Assembly (NCBI GenBank): GCA_001796935.1
Contig: MGNX01000080.1
Location: forward strand, 1-19,589
DNA: 19,589 nt
Reading direction: 5' to 3'
Origin: Chloroflexi bacterium RBG_16_60_22
GTDB lineage: Bacteria; Chloroflexota; Dehalococcoidia; Dehalococcoidales; RBG-16-60-22
The notes under the pieces were generated by a model. It did no database searches. It saw nothing but the letters and a program-made list of their open reading frames with translations, and was not told the DNA's origin. Positions 7,659-14,758 of this stretch are shown in pieces. Both the position numbers and the translations under genes were made by a program. Position 1 is the first letter of the stretch; each line of letters begins with the position of its first letter.

Positions 7659-9896
7659 TCAGTCCTTAATCTTGGTAATGCGGCAGAGGCTGGAACGGTA
7701 GTTGGTGCCGCCGAAACCGGATTTGCCCTGGTTCCCCATGGAGGTCAGGTTATTGATGTTGTGGTCCCAGGTGCTGAAAAGATTGGGCTCCCGGCCATCG
7801 GTCTCCGGCAGCCACCAGCCGTGCGGCGCGGTGACGACCCCGGGGCGGGCGGTGGGGGTAACCCTGGCCTTGAACTTGACCCGGCCGCGCTGGTTCTCGA
7901 TATAGACCCACTCGCCGTTGCTGACGTCCAGCTCGGCGGCCGTCTTGTCATTGATTTCCACGATGGGGTCGGGGTCGAGCTCTCTGAGCCAGGGTATCAT
8001 GCGGTGCTCCGAGTGGAAAAAGACCGGTGAGCGACGGCCCGTCGTCAGTATCAGCGGATACTTCTTGAAAAGCTCCGGCGATGATACCGGGCTCTCCTTG
8101 GGTTCCTCGTAGTACGGCAGGGGGTCGAGTCCCCACTCCTCGTAACGCTTTGAATACAGCTCCACCTTGCCGGTAGGCGTATCGAAGCCGGGCTTGCCGT
8201 CGCCCCGCAGCAGGCCTTTCTCATAGCGGTAGTAGGGGCGGGTGGGGTGGCCTTCCGGCGGAAACTCCCAGCAGCCTTTGGCCTTCAGCTTCTCGAAGTT
8301 GGTGTTGCCGTCCTTGAGGCGGTCATCGATAAGCTCACGGGTGTTCTGGTACTTGATGGGATTGGTGGCCAGGCGCTTGGCCATCTCCAGGTTGATGTCC
8401 CAGTCCGACTTGCACTCGCCGACCGCGTCCACGGCCTTGACGGTCACGCCGAGGGGCTGCCACCAGGAGCGGAAGCTCTCCTTCTCGCAGATGCTGACGG
8501 CGGGGAGGAAGATATCGGCCAGGGCCATGGTGGTGGGGTTCTGGAAGAGGTCGACGCAGACGACGAAGTCGAGCTTCTTCATGGCGTTATAGTGCCGCCG
8601 GGCATCGGCGGCCTGGCCGCCGATGATGTTGGAGGTCTGTATCCAGGCCGCCCTGACCGGGTAGGGCTTGCCGGTCTCCATCTGCTCGAGGAGGATATCC
8701 GGCTGTACCCAGCCGCGGAAGTTCTTCACCATGGAATAGTCGTTGGCGCCGATTCTCTTCTCGTTGAGCTTTTTAACAAGCTCTGCCCCGTAGAGGTTAG
8801 TCAACTCGGCGGAGGTGAAGGGATAGGTGGTGACGCCGTGGGAGTTGCGGGCGATGACGTTGCCGCCGGGATTATCGATATTGCCGGTGATGGCCCAGAG
8901 ATGGTTGATGGCCTGGGCGACGACGGTGCCTTGAGGCATGGCGTCCACCGGCTCGCCCCACTGGATGGCCGAAGGCTTGTTCCTGGCGAAGAGCCGGGCC
9001 GCCTTGATGATAAGCTCTTGGGGTACCCCCGTGATTTGTGCCACCTTCTCCGGCGGGTACTCCTGGACGCGCTTCTTCAGCTCGTCAAAGCCGTAGCACC
9101 ACTTGGACACGAACTCTTTATCGTAGATACCCTCGTTGATAATGACGTTGAGCATGCCCATGGCGATGGCGCCGTCCGTGCCGGGGCGGTTCTGGAGGTG
9201 CACCTCGGCGCGACTGGTGAACCAGGTGGCGCGGGGGTCGATGACGATGAGCCTGGAGCCCCGCTTCATGCAGTCGATTATCCAGTGGCCGTAGAAGCCG
9301 TCGTGGCAGCCGGCGGCGGGGTTTTGCCCCCAGATGATAATGTACTTCGGCGGCGTCCACTCGGGGGAACCGTAGCGCTTCTCCAGGAACTGGGAGGCGT
9401 CCAGGACGCAGTAGGCGCCCTGGGTGGCGAACATGGCCCCGAGACGCGGGGTATAGCAGGAGTGGCCGGCCAGTCCCACCTGCACCCAGTTGGGGCTGCC
9501 GTAGGCGTACATCAGGAAGGTGATGGGCCCCCCGATGTCCCGCCCGGTGCCCTGGCAGAAAATGACCGATTCCGCGCCGTGTTTATCGCGGATATCCTTG
9601 AATTTCTTCTCGATGGTATCATAGGCCTCGTCCCAGGTAATCTGCTGCCACTTGCCCTCACCCCTCTTGCCGACGCGCTTCAGCGGGTGGGTGACCCGGT
9701 CCGGGTGGTACATGTACTGCGGTATGGCCAGTCCCTTGGGGCAAAGCCTTCCCAGGTTAAAGGGATGATTCCGGTTTCCTTCCACTCTGGTGACCCGGCC
9801 GTCTTTAACGTAAATCTCGCAGCCGCATCCCCCGTGCGAGCCGCAGCCGGCGGACCACAGGGTAGAAAGAACAACTTTATCTTCTTTTTTGGCCAT
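7659..9896 (-). CDS. Molybdopterin oxidoreductase, DMSO reductase superfamily, cytoplasmic
   Basis: The 745-residue catalytic subunit should bind bis-MGD with Mo or W plus an N-terminal Fe-S cluster. Visible blocks are RLCPKGLA, YHPDRVTHPLKRVGKRGEGKW, ITWDEAYDTI, YGSPNW, the likely metal-ligand Cys147 (GLAGHSCYTPR), WGQNPAAG, IDPRAT, and the C-terminal TPTGKVELYS and molydopterin-dinucleotide-binding region. From memory, stretches such as INEGIYDKEFV...YGFDELKKRVQEYP and the LDPLPYYEEP region resemble acetylene hydratase and related branches that also include transhydroxylases and catechol dehydroxylases. This is a resemblance only. The N-terminus has no twin-arginine signal, so the enzyme is cytoplasmic. 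Cluster cysteines are unusually spaced (C18, C24, C26, C52). It is the first gene of its operon, with GGAG 7 bases before the ATG. The reaction is unknown. Confidence 0.88.
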   Translation of the reverse strand: MAKKEDKVVLSTLWSAGCGSHGGCGCEIYVKDGRVTRVEGNRNHPFNLGRLCPKGLAIPQYMYHPDRVTHPLKRVGKRGEGKWQQITWDEAYDTIEKKFKDIRDKHGAESVIFCQGTGRDIGGPITFLMYAYGSPNWVQVGLAGHSCYTPRLGAMFATQGAYCVLDASQFLEKRYGSPEWTPPKYIIIWGQNPAAGCHDGFYGHWIIDCMKRGSRLIVIDPRATWFTSRAEVHLQNRPGTDGAIAMGMLNVIINEGIYDKEFVSKWCYGFDELKKRVQEYPPEKVAQITGVPQELIIKAARLFARNKPSAIQWGEPVDAMPQGTVVAQAINHLWAITGNIDNPGGNVIARNSHGVTTYPFTSAELTNLYGAELVKKLNEKRIGANDYSMVKNFRGWVQPDILLEQMETGKPYPVRAAWIQTSNIIGGQAADARRHYNAMKKLDFVVCVDLFQNPTTMALADIFLPAVSICEKESFRSWWQPLGVTVKAVDAVGECKSDWDINLEMAKRLATNPIKYQNTRELIDDRLKDGNTNFEKLKAKGCWEFPPEGHPTRPYYRYEKGLLRGDGKPGFDTPTGKVELYSKRYEEWGLDPLPYYEEPKESPVSSPELFKKYPLILTTGRRSPVFFHSEHRMIPWLRELDPDPIVEINDKTAAELDVSNGEWVYIENQRGRVKFKARVTPTARPGVVTAPHGWWLPETDGREPNLFSTWDHNINNLTSMGNQGKSGFGGTNYRSSLCRITKIKD

Positions 9897-9945
9897 GAAT
9901 GTCTCCTTTCTGATAACCGGGAGTGCTATAAGGCTGTTAATATAA

Positions 9946-9975
9946 ATTTTAAAGGTTGTCGAACGTGCGTGTCAA
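9946..9975 (-). promoter_or_regulatory. Probable promoter for the molybdopterin oxidoreductase-ferredoxin-AOR operon
   Basis: Read on the minus strand, a perfect TTGACA (9975-9970) is followed by an 18-base spacer and TAAAAT (9951-9946), which matches the -10 at 5 of 6 positions. The predicted start near 9939 leaves a leader of about 43 bases before the ATG at 9896. This is the best promoter match in the divergent intergenic region. Confidence 0.6.
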
Positions 9976-10029
9976 ATCGGAGAGATGCCGGGCAGACGTT
10001 ACGCATCATGGTAATATAGCCGTTTTTAC

Positions 10030-10058
10030 TTGACAACCGTAGCTGTTAAGTGTAACAT
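10030..10058 (+). promoter_or_regulatory. Probable promoter for the TRAP transporter operon
   Basis: A perfect TTGACA (10030-10035) lies 17 bases before TAACAT (10053-10058; 4 of 6 to consensus). The predicted start near 10066 gives a leader of about 138 bases before dctP. The weak -10, overlapped by an inverted repeat, suggests a regulated promoter. I see no recognisable riboswitch or convincing secondary structure in the rest of the leader (10066-10203). Confidence 0.5.
10044..10057. promoter_or_regulatory. Candidate operator overlapping the dctP -10
   Basis: TGTTA (10044-10048) and TAACA (10053-10057) form a perfect inverted repeat with a 4-base spacer across the -10 of the dctP promoter. 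The string GCTGTTAA here also occurs at 9933-9940, near the predicted start of the divergent operon. Binding by a regulator is inferred; no regulator gene is in the window. Confidence 0.35.
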
Positions 10059-10203
10059 TCAAACAACCTGCGACTTGATAACAAACTCTATGGTTAGCGC
10101 GGCAGGAAAACATCGCGGTAAGGGGGTGATAGATTTCAAAAGGCACGGATAAGAATCACAGGCTGAGCAGACCTAAATACGCCTATGGTAAAAGGAGGAA
10201 GCA

Positions 10204-11367
10204 ATGAAAAGATTTCTTCTAATTACATTAACCCTCGTCATTATCAGTGCTCTGTTCATCGGTTGTACCCAGCAAGCACCCGCACCAGCTCCCGCTCCGG
10301 CCCCCGCGCCGGCGCCGGCCCCCGCTCCGGCCCCCGCACCATCTACGGGGCCAGTCGCGCTTAAAGTAGCTAATTACTTCCCGCCTCCGTCCGGTCAATC
10401 CGGAGTAGTCGAAGAATTCTCCCGCGAGCTGGAAAAACGGACCGGCGGCCGGGTGAAGGTCGATTACTTTGCCGGCGGGGCGCTGCTGACAGCTCCGGCG
10501 ATGTTTGACGGGGTAATCGATGGAGTCGCTGACATAGGTTACTCCCATGTTTACTATACCGCCGGTCGTATGCCGATTACCGAAGTGGCCGGTCTGCCGC
10601 TGGGGTATCCCAGCGCCTGGGTCGCCGCTCAGGCTCTCAACGATTTCACCGACCAGTTCAAGCCCAGCGATTGGGACAAGGTGAAAGTGCTCTGGATGAA
10701 CACTTCAACCCCCAGCGGCATAAGCACGTCCAAGAAGGCGGTACGCAAGCTGGAAGACCTCAAGGGGCTGACCATCAGAGCGCCCGGACTGGCCGGCGAT
10801 GTTATCAAAGCCCTGGGTGGAACCCCGGCTCCCACACCGATGCCAGAGGTCTATGATGCCATCTCCAAGGGTGTGATCGACGGGGAGGCTTCGAACTTTG
10901 AAACCCTCCGCACGTTCAAGTTCGCCGAGGTGGTAAAATACGAGACGTCCGTCTGGCAGATAACCAATCCCTATCCGTTTTACCTGGTGATGAACCAGAA
11001 CAGCTATGCCAAGTTGCCGCCGGATATCAAAGGCATCTTTGACAAGCTCGTTGGAGAGTACAAGGAACGTTCCATATTGATGTGGAACTCCGTAGATTTC
11101 GTCGGCAAGGCCTACGGTGTGGAGAAGGGTGTCGAGTTTATCGAGTTGTCCGCTGACGAGGTAGCCAAGTTCAAGGCAGCGGTCGAACCGGTAATCGACA
11201 ATTACGTAAAAGGGATGGTGGCCAAAGGGTATACCGAGGCAGAGGTCAAAGGCTGGATTAGCTTTATGCGGGAGCGGATTGACTTCTGGACGGCCAAGCA
11301 GATAGCCTGGCGTATCCCGTCGGCAGCCGGTCCCCCGGAGGTAAAACCCGAGGCTCTGATAAAATAA
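10204..11367 (+). CDS. dctP: TRAP transporter solute-binding lipoprotein (DctP family)
   Basis: This is the extracytoplasmic receptor of a TRAP transporter, which binds an organic acid and delivers it to the DctQM permease for ion-driven import. It has 387 residues. The N-terminus is a lipoprotein signal with lipobox LFIGC (lipidated Cys21), then eleven Ala-Pro dipeptides (residues 25-46), then the DctP fold. Fold motifs are RTGGRVKVDYFAGGAL, LEDLKGLTIRAPG with the carboxylate-binding Arg192, ALGGTPAPTPMPEVYDAISKGVIDGE, and LVMNQNSYAKLP. The start is the ATG with AGGAGG five bases upstream. Lipid anchoring suits a monoderm cell. It is the first gene of dctP-dctQ-dctM and divergent from the Mo/W enzyme operon, so its ligand may be that pathway's substrate. 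The ligand is unknown. Confidence 0.94.
   Translation: MKRFLLITLTLVIISALFIGCTQQAPAPAPAPAPAPAPAPAPAPAPSTGPVALKVANYFPPPSGQSGVVEEFSRELEKRTGGRVKVDYFAGGALLTAPAMFDGVIDGVADIGYSHVYYTAGRMPITEVAGLPLGYPSAWVAAQALNDFTDQFKPSDWDKVKVLWMNTSTPSGISTSKKAVRKLEDLKGLTIRAPGLAGDVIKALGGTPAPTPMPEVYDAISKGVIDGEASNFETLRTFKFAEVVKYETSVWQITNPYPFYLVMNQNSYAKLPPDIKGIFDKLVGEYKERSILMWNSVDFVGKAYGVEKGVEFIELSADEVAKFKAAVEPVIDNYVKGMVAKGYTEAEVKGWISFMRERIDFWTAKQIAWRIPSAAGPPEVKPEALIK
10276..10341 (+). repeat. Ala-Pro dipeptide repeat linker in DctP
   Basis: Eleven consecutive Ala-Pro codon pairs follow the lipidated cysteine. Synonymous codons vary (GCA, GCT, GCC, GCG; CCC, CCA, CCG), so the tract is kept at the protein level and is not a pure DNA microsatellite. 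A 14-base unit, GCTCCGGCCCCCGC, occurs twice, hinting at past duplication. Confidence 0.85.
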
Positions 11368-11427
11368 TAAGGTTTATCCCCTGAAGAAGTCACTCTAACG
11401 ATTGGGACGGTAAGTCTCGCGAAGTTG

Positions 11428-11448
11428 GGGCCTTAAGCATCAAGGCCC
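11428..11448 (+). other. Intercistronic hairpin 1 in the dctP-dctQ gap
   Basis: GGGCCTT (11428-11434) pairs perfectly with AAGGCCC (11442-11448) around a 7-base loop. No U-tract follows, so it is unlikely to be a full terminator. It may act with the stronger hairpin downstream. Confidence 0.5.
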
Positions 11449-11483
11449 GGGACTGTTGCTCAGTCTATGCCTGCGTCTCAAAC

Positions 11484-11512
11484 CGGGTGCGGGGGTATTG
11501 CCCCCGCACCCG
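11484..11512 (+). other. Strong intercistronic hairpin 2 in the dctP-dctQ gap
   Basis: CGGGTGCGGGGG (11484-11495) pairs perfectly with CCCCCGCACCCG (11501-11512) over a 5-base loop, giving a 12-bp, very GC-rich stem without a U-tract. It lies 116 bases after the dctP stop and 23 bases before dctQ. Such hairpins often protect the upstream receptor transcript from 3' decay or reduce downstream expression, giving excess binding protein over permease. That role is inferred. Confidence 0.7.
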
Positions 11513-11535
11513 CCAGAGCTGTTGAGTGAAGCCTG

Positions 11536-12027
11536 GTGTTAGATAAATTAGAAAAGTTTAATCGGCGGTTTAGCGAGTGGTTTGAGTGGATTGGGGCTGC
11601 CGGACTGCTGCTGATAATGCTTATCACCAGCGTCGATGTGGTGGGGGCTAAGGTCTTTTCCTGGCGTCTCTTTGGTGCCCTTGACGTCGTGATGCTGTCC
11701 CAGACAATAGCCATTGGCTTTGCCGCTGCGGTCACGTTGATTATCGGCCGGCACGTCCGCGTGGAGTTCTTTGTCAGCCGGCTGCCCGAGCGTACCCGGG
11801 CGGTCGTCGATAGCATTATTTTTCTTCTGGGATTAGGACTCTTCATTACCATTATCTGGCGACTTTCAGTGCTGGGTCTTTCCTTTCAAAACTCGGGGGA
11901 ATATAGCGCCACCGCCCATATACCTATTTATCCTTTCGCCTACGCAATTGCTGCCGCCAATATCCCGGTCTGCCTGGTGCTTTTCCACGGGCTCCTCAAA
12001 TCGATAGCCAGGGTGGTAAAAGGATGA
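11536..12027 (+). CDS. dctQ: TRAP transporter small permease subunit (DctQ family)
   Basis: This 163-residue membrane protein has the size and four-helix hydrophobic profile of DctQ, the small subunit that pairs with DctM. The N-terminal NRRFSEWFEWIGAAGLLLIMLITSVDVVGAKV is typical of the family. So are the GRHVRVEFFVSRLP loop, which follows helix 2, and the PIYPFAYAIAAANIPVCLVLF final helix. The GTG start has only a weak ribosome site and follows a strong hairpin. This fits lower expression than dctP, though no better start is visible. The stop overlaps the dctM start as ATGA, which indicates translational coupling. Confidence 0.9.
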   Translation: MLDKLEKFNRRFSEWFEWIGAAGLLLIMLITSVDVVGAKVFSWRLFGALDVVMLSQTIAIGFAAAVTLIIGRHVRVEFFVSRLPERTRAVVDSIIFLLGLGLFITIIWRLSVLGLSFQNSGEYSATAHIPIYPFAYAIAAANIPVCLVLFHGLLKSIARVVKG

Positions 12028-13328
12028 GTTCGGCCGTCATCGGGTTAATCGGTATCGGCGCTCTCCTCCTCCTTTTTCTCTTCAGGATGCCGGTGGCTTT
12101 CGCCATGGCCTTCGTGGGGGTGGCCGGTTTTGCCTATTTAGCCCACCCGGGAGCGGCGCTCGGTACACTCGCCCGGGATATCTTCGAGCAGTTTTCCTCA
12201 TACCCGCTAAGTGTTATCCCGATGTTTATCCTCATGGGTTCCTTCGCCTTCGCCTCCGGAATCAGCAAGCGGCTTTACGAAACGGCCTACACCTGGGTTG
12301 GCCACCTGCGCGGCGGTTTGACCATGGCTACCGTGCTGGCCTGTTCCGGTTTTGCGGCAATATGCGGCTCGACGGCGGCTACGGCAGCGACCATGGGCAA
12401 GGTAGCGCTTCCGGAGATGAAGAGATACAACTACAATGACATGCTGGCCACCGGCACCGTGGCGGCCGCCGGTACGCTGGGTATTCTCATTCCACCCAGC
12501 ACCGTCTTTATTGTTTACGGGCTGCTGACCGAGGAGTCCATCGGTAAACTCTTTGTCGCCGGAATATTGCCGGGGATACTTCTCAGCCTGTTTTTTGTCT
12601 TAACGGTTTTTCTTATCTGCCTGCGTAACCCCTCCTTCGGCCCTCCCGGCCCACCGACCAGCTGGCGGAAGAAGCTGAGAGCATCTACCGGAATAATCGA
12701 GACCGTCATCTTATTCGCGCTGGCCATCGGGGGGCTGTTTCTCGGCTGGTTCAGTCCAACTCAGGCCGGGGCGATTGGAGCCATCGGCGCCCTGATTATC
12801 GGTCTCGCCCGGCGGGAACTGACCTGGAGGGGGTTTTTCGAGGCCACTAAAGACGGACTGCGGACATCGTGCATGGTTATCTTCATTATTACCGGGGCCA
12901 CGATTTTCGGCCACTTTATGGCTATCTCCAGGATACCTTTCATGCTGGTCGACTGGATAGAGGGGCTTCCCCTGCCGTCAATGGGTATCATCGGGGTCAT
13001 CGTCCTGATATTTTTCGTCGGCGGCTTCTTTATGGATTCCATGGCCTTAATCGTGCTCCTCATCCCCATTATCTTCCCCTTGCTCACCACCCTCGGCACT
13101 GACCTGATATGGTTCGGAGTCATTATCGTCCTCGTCGCTGAGATGGGCGTAATCACGCCGCCGGTTGGCGTGAATGTCTTTGTCATCAAAGGGATTGCCC
13201 CGGAGATACCCATCGAGACTATCTTCAGGGGGATATTTCCTTTCCTGATTGCCCTGATTCTTTGTACGGGTATACTGATGGTCCTCCCTCAGATTGCGAC
13301 ATATTTGCCCAGCTTTGCCAGCTACTAG
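12024..13328 (+). CDS. dctM: TRAP transporter large permease subunit (DctM family)
   Basis: The 434-residue, highly hydrophobic product is the translocation subunit of the TRAP system. DctM features include FRMPVAFAMAFVG in helix 1, the YPLSVIPMFILMGSFAFASGIS block, GHLRGGLTMATVLACSGFAAICGSTAATAATMG (the conserved Gly/Ser/Thr-rich region with ion-binding character), AAGTLGILIPPSTVFIVYGLLTEESIGKLFVAGILPG, and GGFFMDSMALIVLLIPIIFPLL. Length and motif order match the family, and about 12 membrane segments are expected. It overlaps dctQ by four bases. The driving ion is probably Na+, as in characterised TRAP systems, but this is not proven by the sequence. Confidence 0.94.
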   Translation: MSSAVIGLIGIGALLLLFLFRMPVAFAMAFVGVAGFAYLAHPGAALGTLARDIFEQFSSYPLSVIPMFILMGSFAFASGISKRLYETAYTWVGHLRGGLTMATVLACSGFAAICGSTAATAATMGKVALPEMKRYNYNDMLATGTVAAAGTLGILIPPSTVFIVYGLLTEESIGKLFVAGILPGILLSLFFVLTVFLICLRNPSFGPPGPPTSWRKKLRASTGIIETVILFALAIGGLFLGWFSPTQAGAIGAIGALIIGLARRELTWRGFFEATKDGLRTSCMVIFIITGATIFGHFMAISRIPFMLVDWIEGLPLPSMGIIGVIVLIFFVGGFFMDSMALIVLLIPIIFPLLTTLGTDLIWFGVIIVLVAEMGVITPPVGVNVFVIKGIAPEIPIETIFRGIFPFLIALILCTGILMVLPQIATYLPSFASY

Positions 13329-13330
13329 AA

Positions 13331-13349
13331 ACGGGCCTCCCGGCCCCGT
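13331..13349 (+). terminator. Weak hairpin after dctM
   Basis: GGGCC (13333-13337) pairs with GGCCC (13342-13346) over a 4-base loop, with further A-T and C-G pairs past one bulge. No U-tract follows. It sits right after the dctM stop and may mark the transcript 3' end, but it is not a convincing intrinsic terminator. Confidence 0.3.
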
Positions 13350-13400
13350 CTCCACTGGCAAAAGTACGGTTAATTACCCGTGAGACTTCATATATACTGC

Positions 13401-13430
13401 TTTACACCCGGCTTTGGTTTCTGGTAAGAT
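13401..13430 (+). promoter_or_regulatory. Probable promoter for the acyl-CoA degradation operon
   Basis: TTTACA (13401-13406; 5 of 6 to consensus) is followed by an 18-base spacer and TAAGAT (13425-13430; 4 of 6), with TG one base upstream of the -10. The predicted start near 13437 leaves a leader of about 95 bases before the thiolase gene. It lies in the 203-base gap after dctM, so the operon can be expressed independently of the transporter. Confidence 0.45.
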
Positions 13431-13460
13431 TAACAGGGTCAAATGTGGGGTAGGGCGGCA

Positions 13461-13477
13461 GTTATACCCGGGATAAC
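13461..13477. promoter_or_regulatory. Candidate operator in the acyl-CoA operon leader
   Basis: GTTATACCCGGGATAAC is palindromic at 14 of 17 positions, with perfect GTTAT/ATAAC arms. It lies about 25 bases after the predicted transcription start, where a repressor would block elongation. The GTTA/TAAC half-sites recall those at the dctP promoter but with wider spacing. The regulator is unknown. Confidence 0.35.
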
Positions 13478-13531
13478 CGTCAATGATTTCCGCAGCCAGA
13501 CACGTCAGGGCAGAGCAAAGGAGGCATTCGT

Positions 13532-14725
13532 ATGGCATTAAAAAAGAATGCCGTCATCGTCGGGGGGGGCACCAGCAAATTCGGCATCCGGCAGGCTCAC
13601 CTGCTGGACATGATTCAGGAGGCGGCCAGCGCCTGCTCTCAGGATATACCGGGGCTGAAGCCGGATGATATCGACGGGCTCATCGTCGCCACGACCATGG
13701 CCGGCCGGCATTCCTCGGCCCTGAACACGGCCCCTCTCGTGGTGCACCGGCTCGGCCTGAAACCGACCTCTATCTGTATCCGGCTGGACACCCTGTGCGC
13801 CGGCTCCAACTCCGCCATCATCGTCGCCAAGGGCCTCATCGAGAGCGGCATCGCCGAGGTCATCCTGGTCACCGGGGCGGAGAAGGTCTATATGCCCCAG
13901 CGCTGGGAGACGAACTACACCCAGCTGATGGTCAACGACCATGACTGGGACTCGGCGATGGGCCTGGGCGTGCCGCCGCCCTTCTTCGCCATGATTGCCA
14001 AGATGCACATGAAGCGCTACGGGACGACCAAGGAGCAGATGGCCCACGTCTCCGTGGCCAACTACAACTACGGCACCACCAACCCCAAGGGCCAGTTCTC
14101 CGGGCGGACGCTGACATTAAAGGAAGCGATGGAAGCCAGGATAATCGCCGACCCCTTCGGGCTGTACGACTGCTGTCCGCTATCTGACGGGGCCTCGGCG
14201 GTCATCATCGCCTCGGAAGAGAAGGCCAAAGAGCTTTCCGACCGTCCCCTGGTTTATCTGCGCGGCACCGGACAGCACGCCACCCACAGCATGTCGGCCG
14301 GCTGGCCGGGCGAGACTCTGGCCGAGTGGCCCCACCTCAAGAAGGCCGGCGAGGTGGCCTTTAAAAACGCCCAACTGACCCCCGAAGATATCGACGTGGC
14401 CCAGGTGCACGACTGCTTCACGATTTCCGAGATTATCGAGCTCGAGGAGCTCGGGTTCTGCCAGAAGGGCGAGGGCGGCGACTTCGTGGCTTCCGGCGCC
14501 ATCAAGCTCGACGGCGCGCTGCCCACCAACACCGACGGCGGCCTTATCAGCGTCGGTCACCCCTTCGGCGCTTCCGGCGCCCGGCAGTCGCTGGAGTTAT
14601 GCAAGCAGCTCCAGGGACGCGCCATCAACCAGGTGAAGGACGCCAGGTTCGGGCTGGCGCATAACCTCAGCGGCACCTGCGCCCAGCACACCGTGGTCAT
14701 CTACGGTCGGGAGCCGGTGGATTAG
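13532..14725 (+). CDS. Thiolase, SCP2/lipid-transfer type (acetyl-CoA acetyltransferase family)
   Basis: The 397-residue protein belongs to the SCP-x-like branch of thiolases, which cleave 3-ketoacyl-CoA with CoA to release a shortened acyl-CoA. The nucleophilic cysteine is Cys89 (DTLCAGSNSA). Also seen are DCCPLSDGASAVIIASEEKA, VHDCFTISEIIELEELG, the catalytic His in VGHPFGASGAR, and a C-terminal Cys in SGTCAQHTVVIYGR. It starts at an ATG with AGGAGG upstream. It heads the operon and lies 33 bases before a DUF35 gene. That pairing is characteristic of thiolases acting with a Zn-ribbon/OB-fold partner, as in archaeal thiolases and steroid side-chain aldolase/thiolase systems. Chain length and whether it runs in the degradative direction are inferred from the operon. 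Confidence 0.92.
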   Translation: MALKKNAVIVGGGTSKFGIRQAHLLDMIQEAASACSQDIPGLKPDDIDGLIVATTMAGRHSSALNTAPLVVHRLGLKPTSICIRLDTLCAGSNSAIIVAKGLIESGIAEVILVTGAEKVYMPQRWETNYTQLMVNDHDWDSAMGLGVPPPFFAMIAKMHMKRYGTTKEQMAHVSVANYNYGTTNPKGQFSGRTLTLKEAMEARIIADPFGLYDCCPLSDGASAVIIASEEKAKELSDRPLVYLRGTGQHATHSMSAGWPGETLAEWPHLKKAGEVAFKNAQLTPEDIDVAQVHDCFTISEIIELEELGFCQKGEGGDFVASGAIKLDGALPTNTDGGLISVGHPFGASGARQSLELCKQLQGRAINQVKDARFGLAHNLSGTCAQHTVVIYGREPVD

Positions 14726-14758
14726 CCGCCCGCCGGGAACGAGATAAGGAGTGGAGCA

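Noticed and set aside
10070..10085. FNR-type site suggested by TTGATAAC upstream of dctP
   Set aside because: Only one half-site is present, with no matching ATCAA at the required spacing.
10066..10203. Possible TPP-like riboswitch in the dctP leader (GGCTGAGCAGACC near 10161)
   Set aside because: It superficially recalls the CTGAGA...ACC part of a TPP aptamer, but the rest of the conserved core and the expected helices are not there, and the gene is not thiamin-related.
13331..13349. Strong terminator after dctM
   Set aside because: The hairpin is short with a bulge and lacks a U-tract, so it is listed only as a weak candidate.
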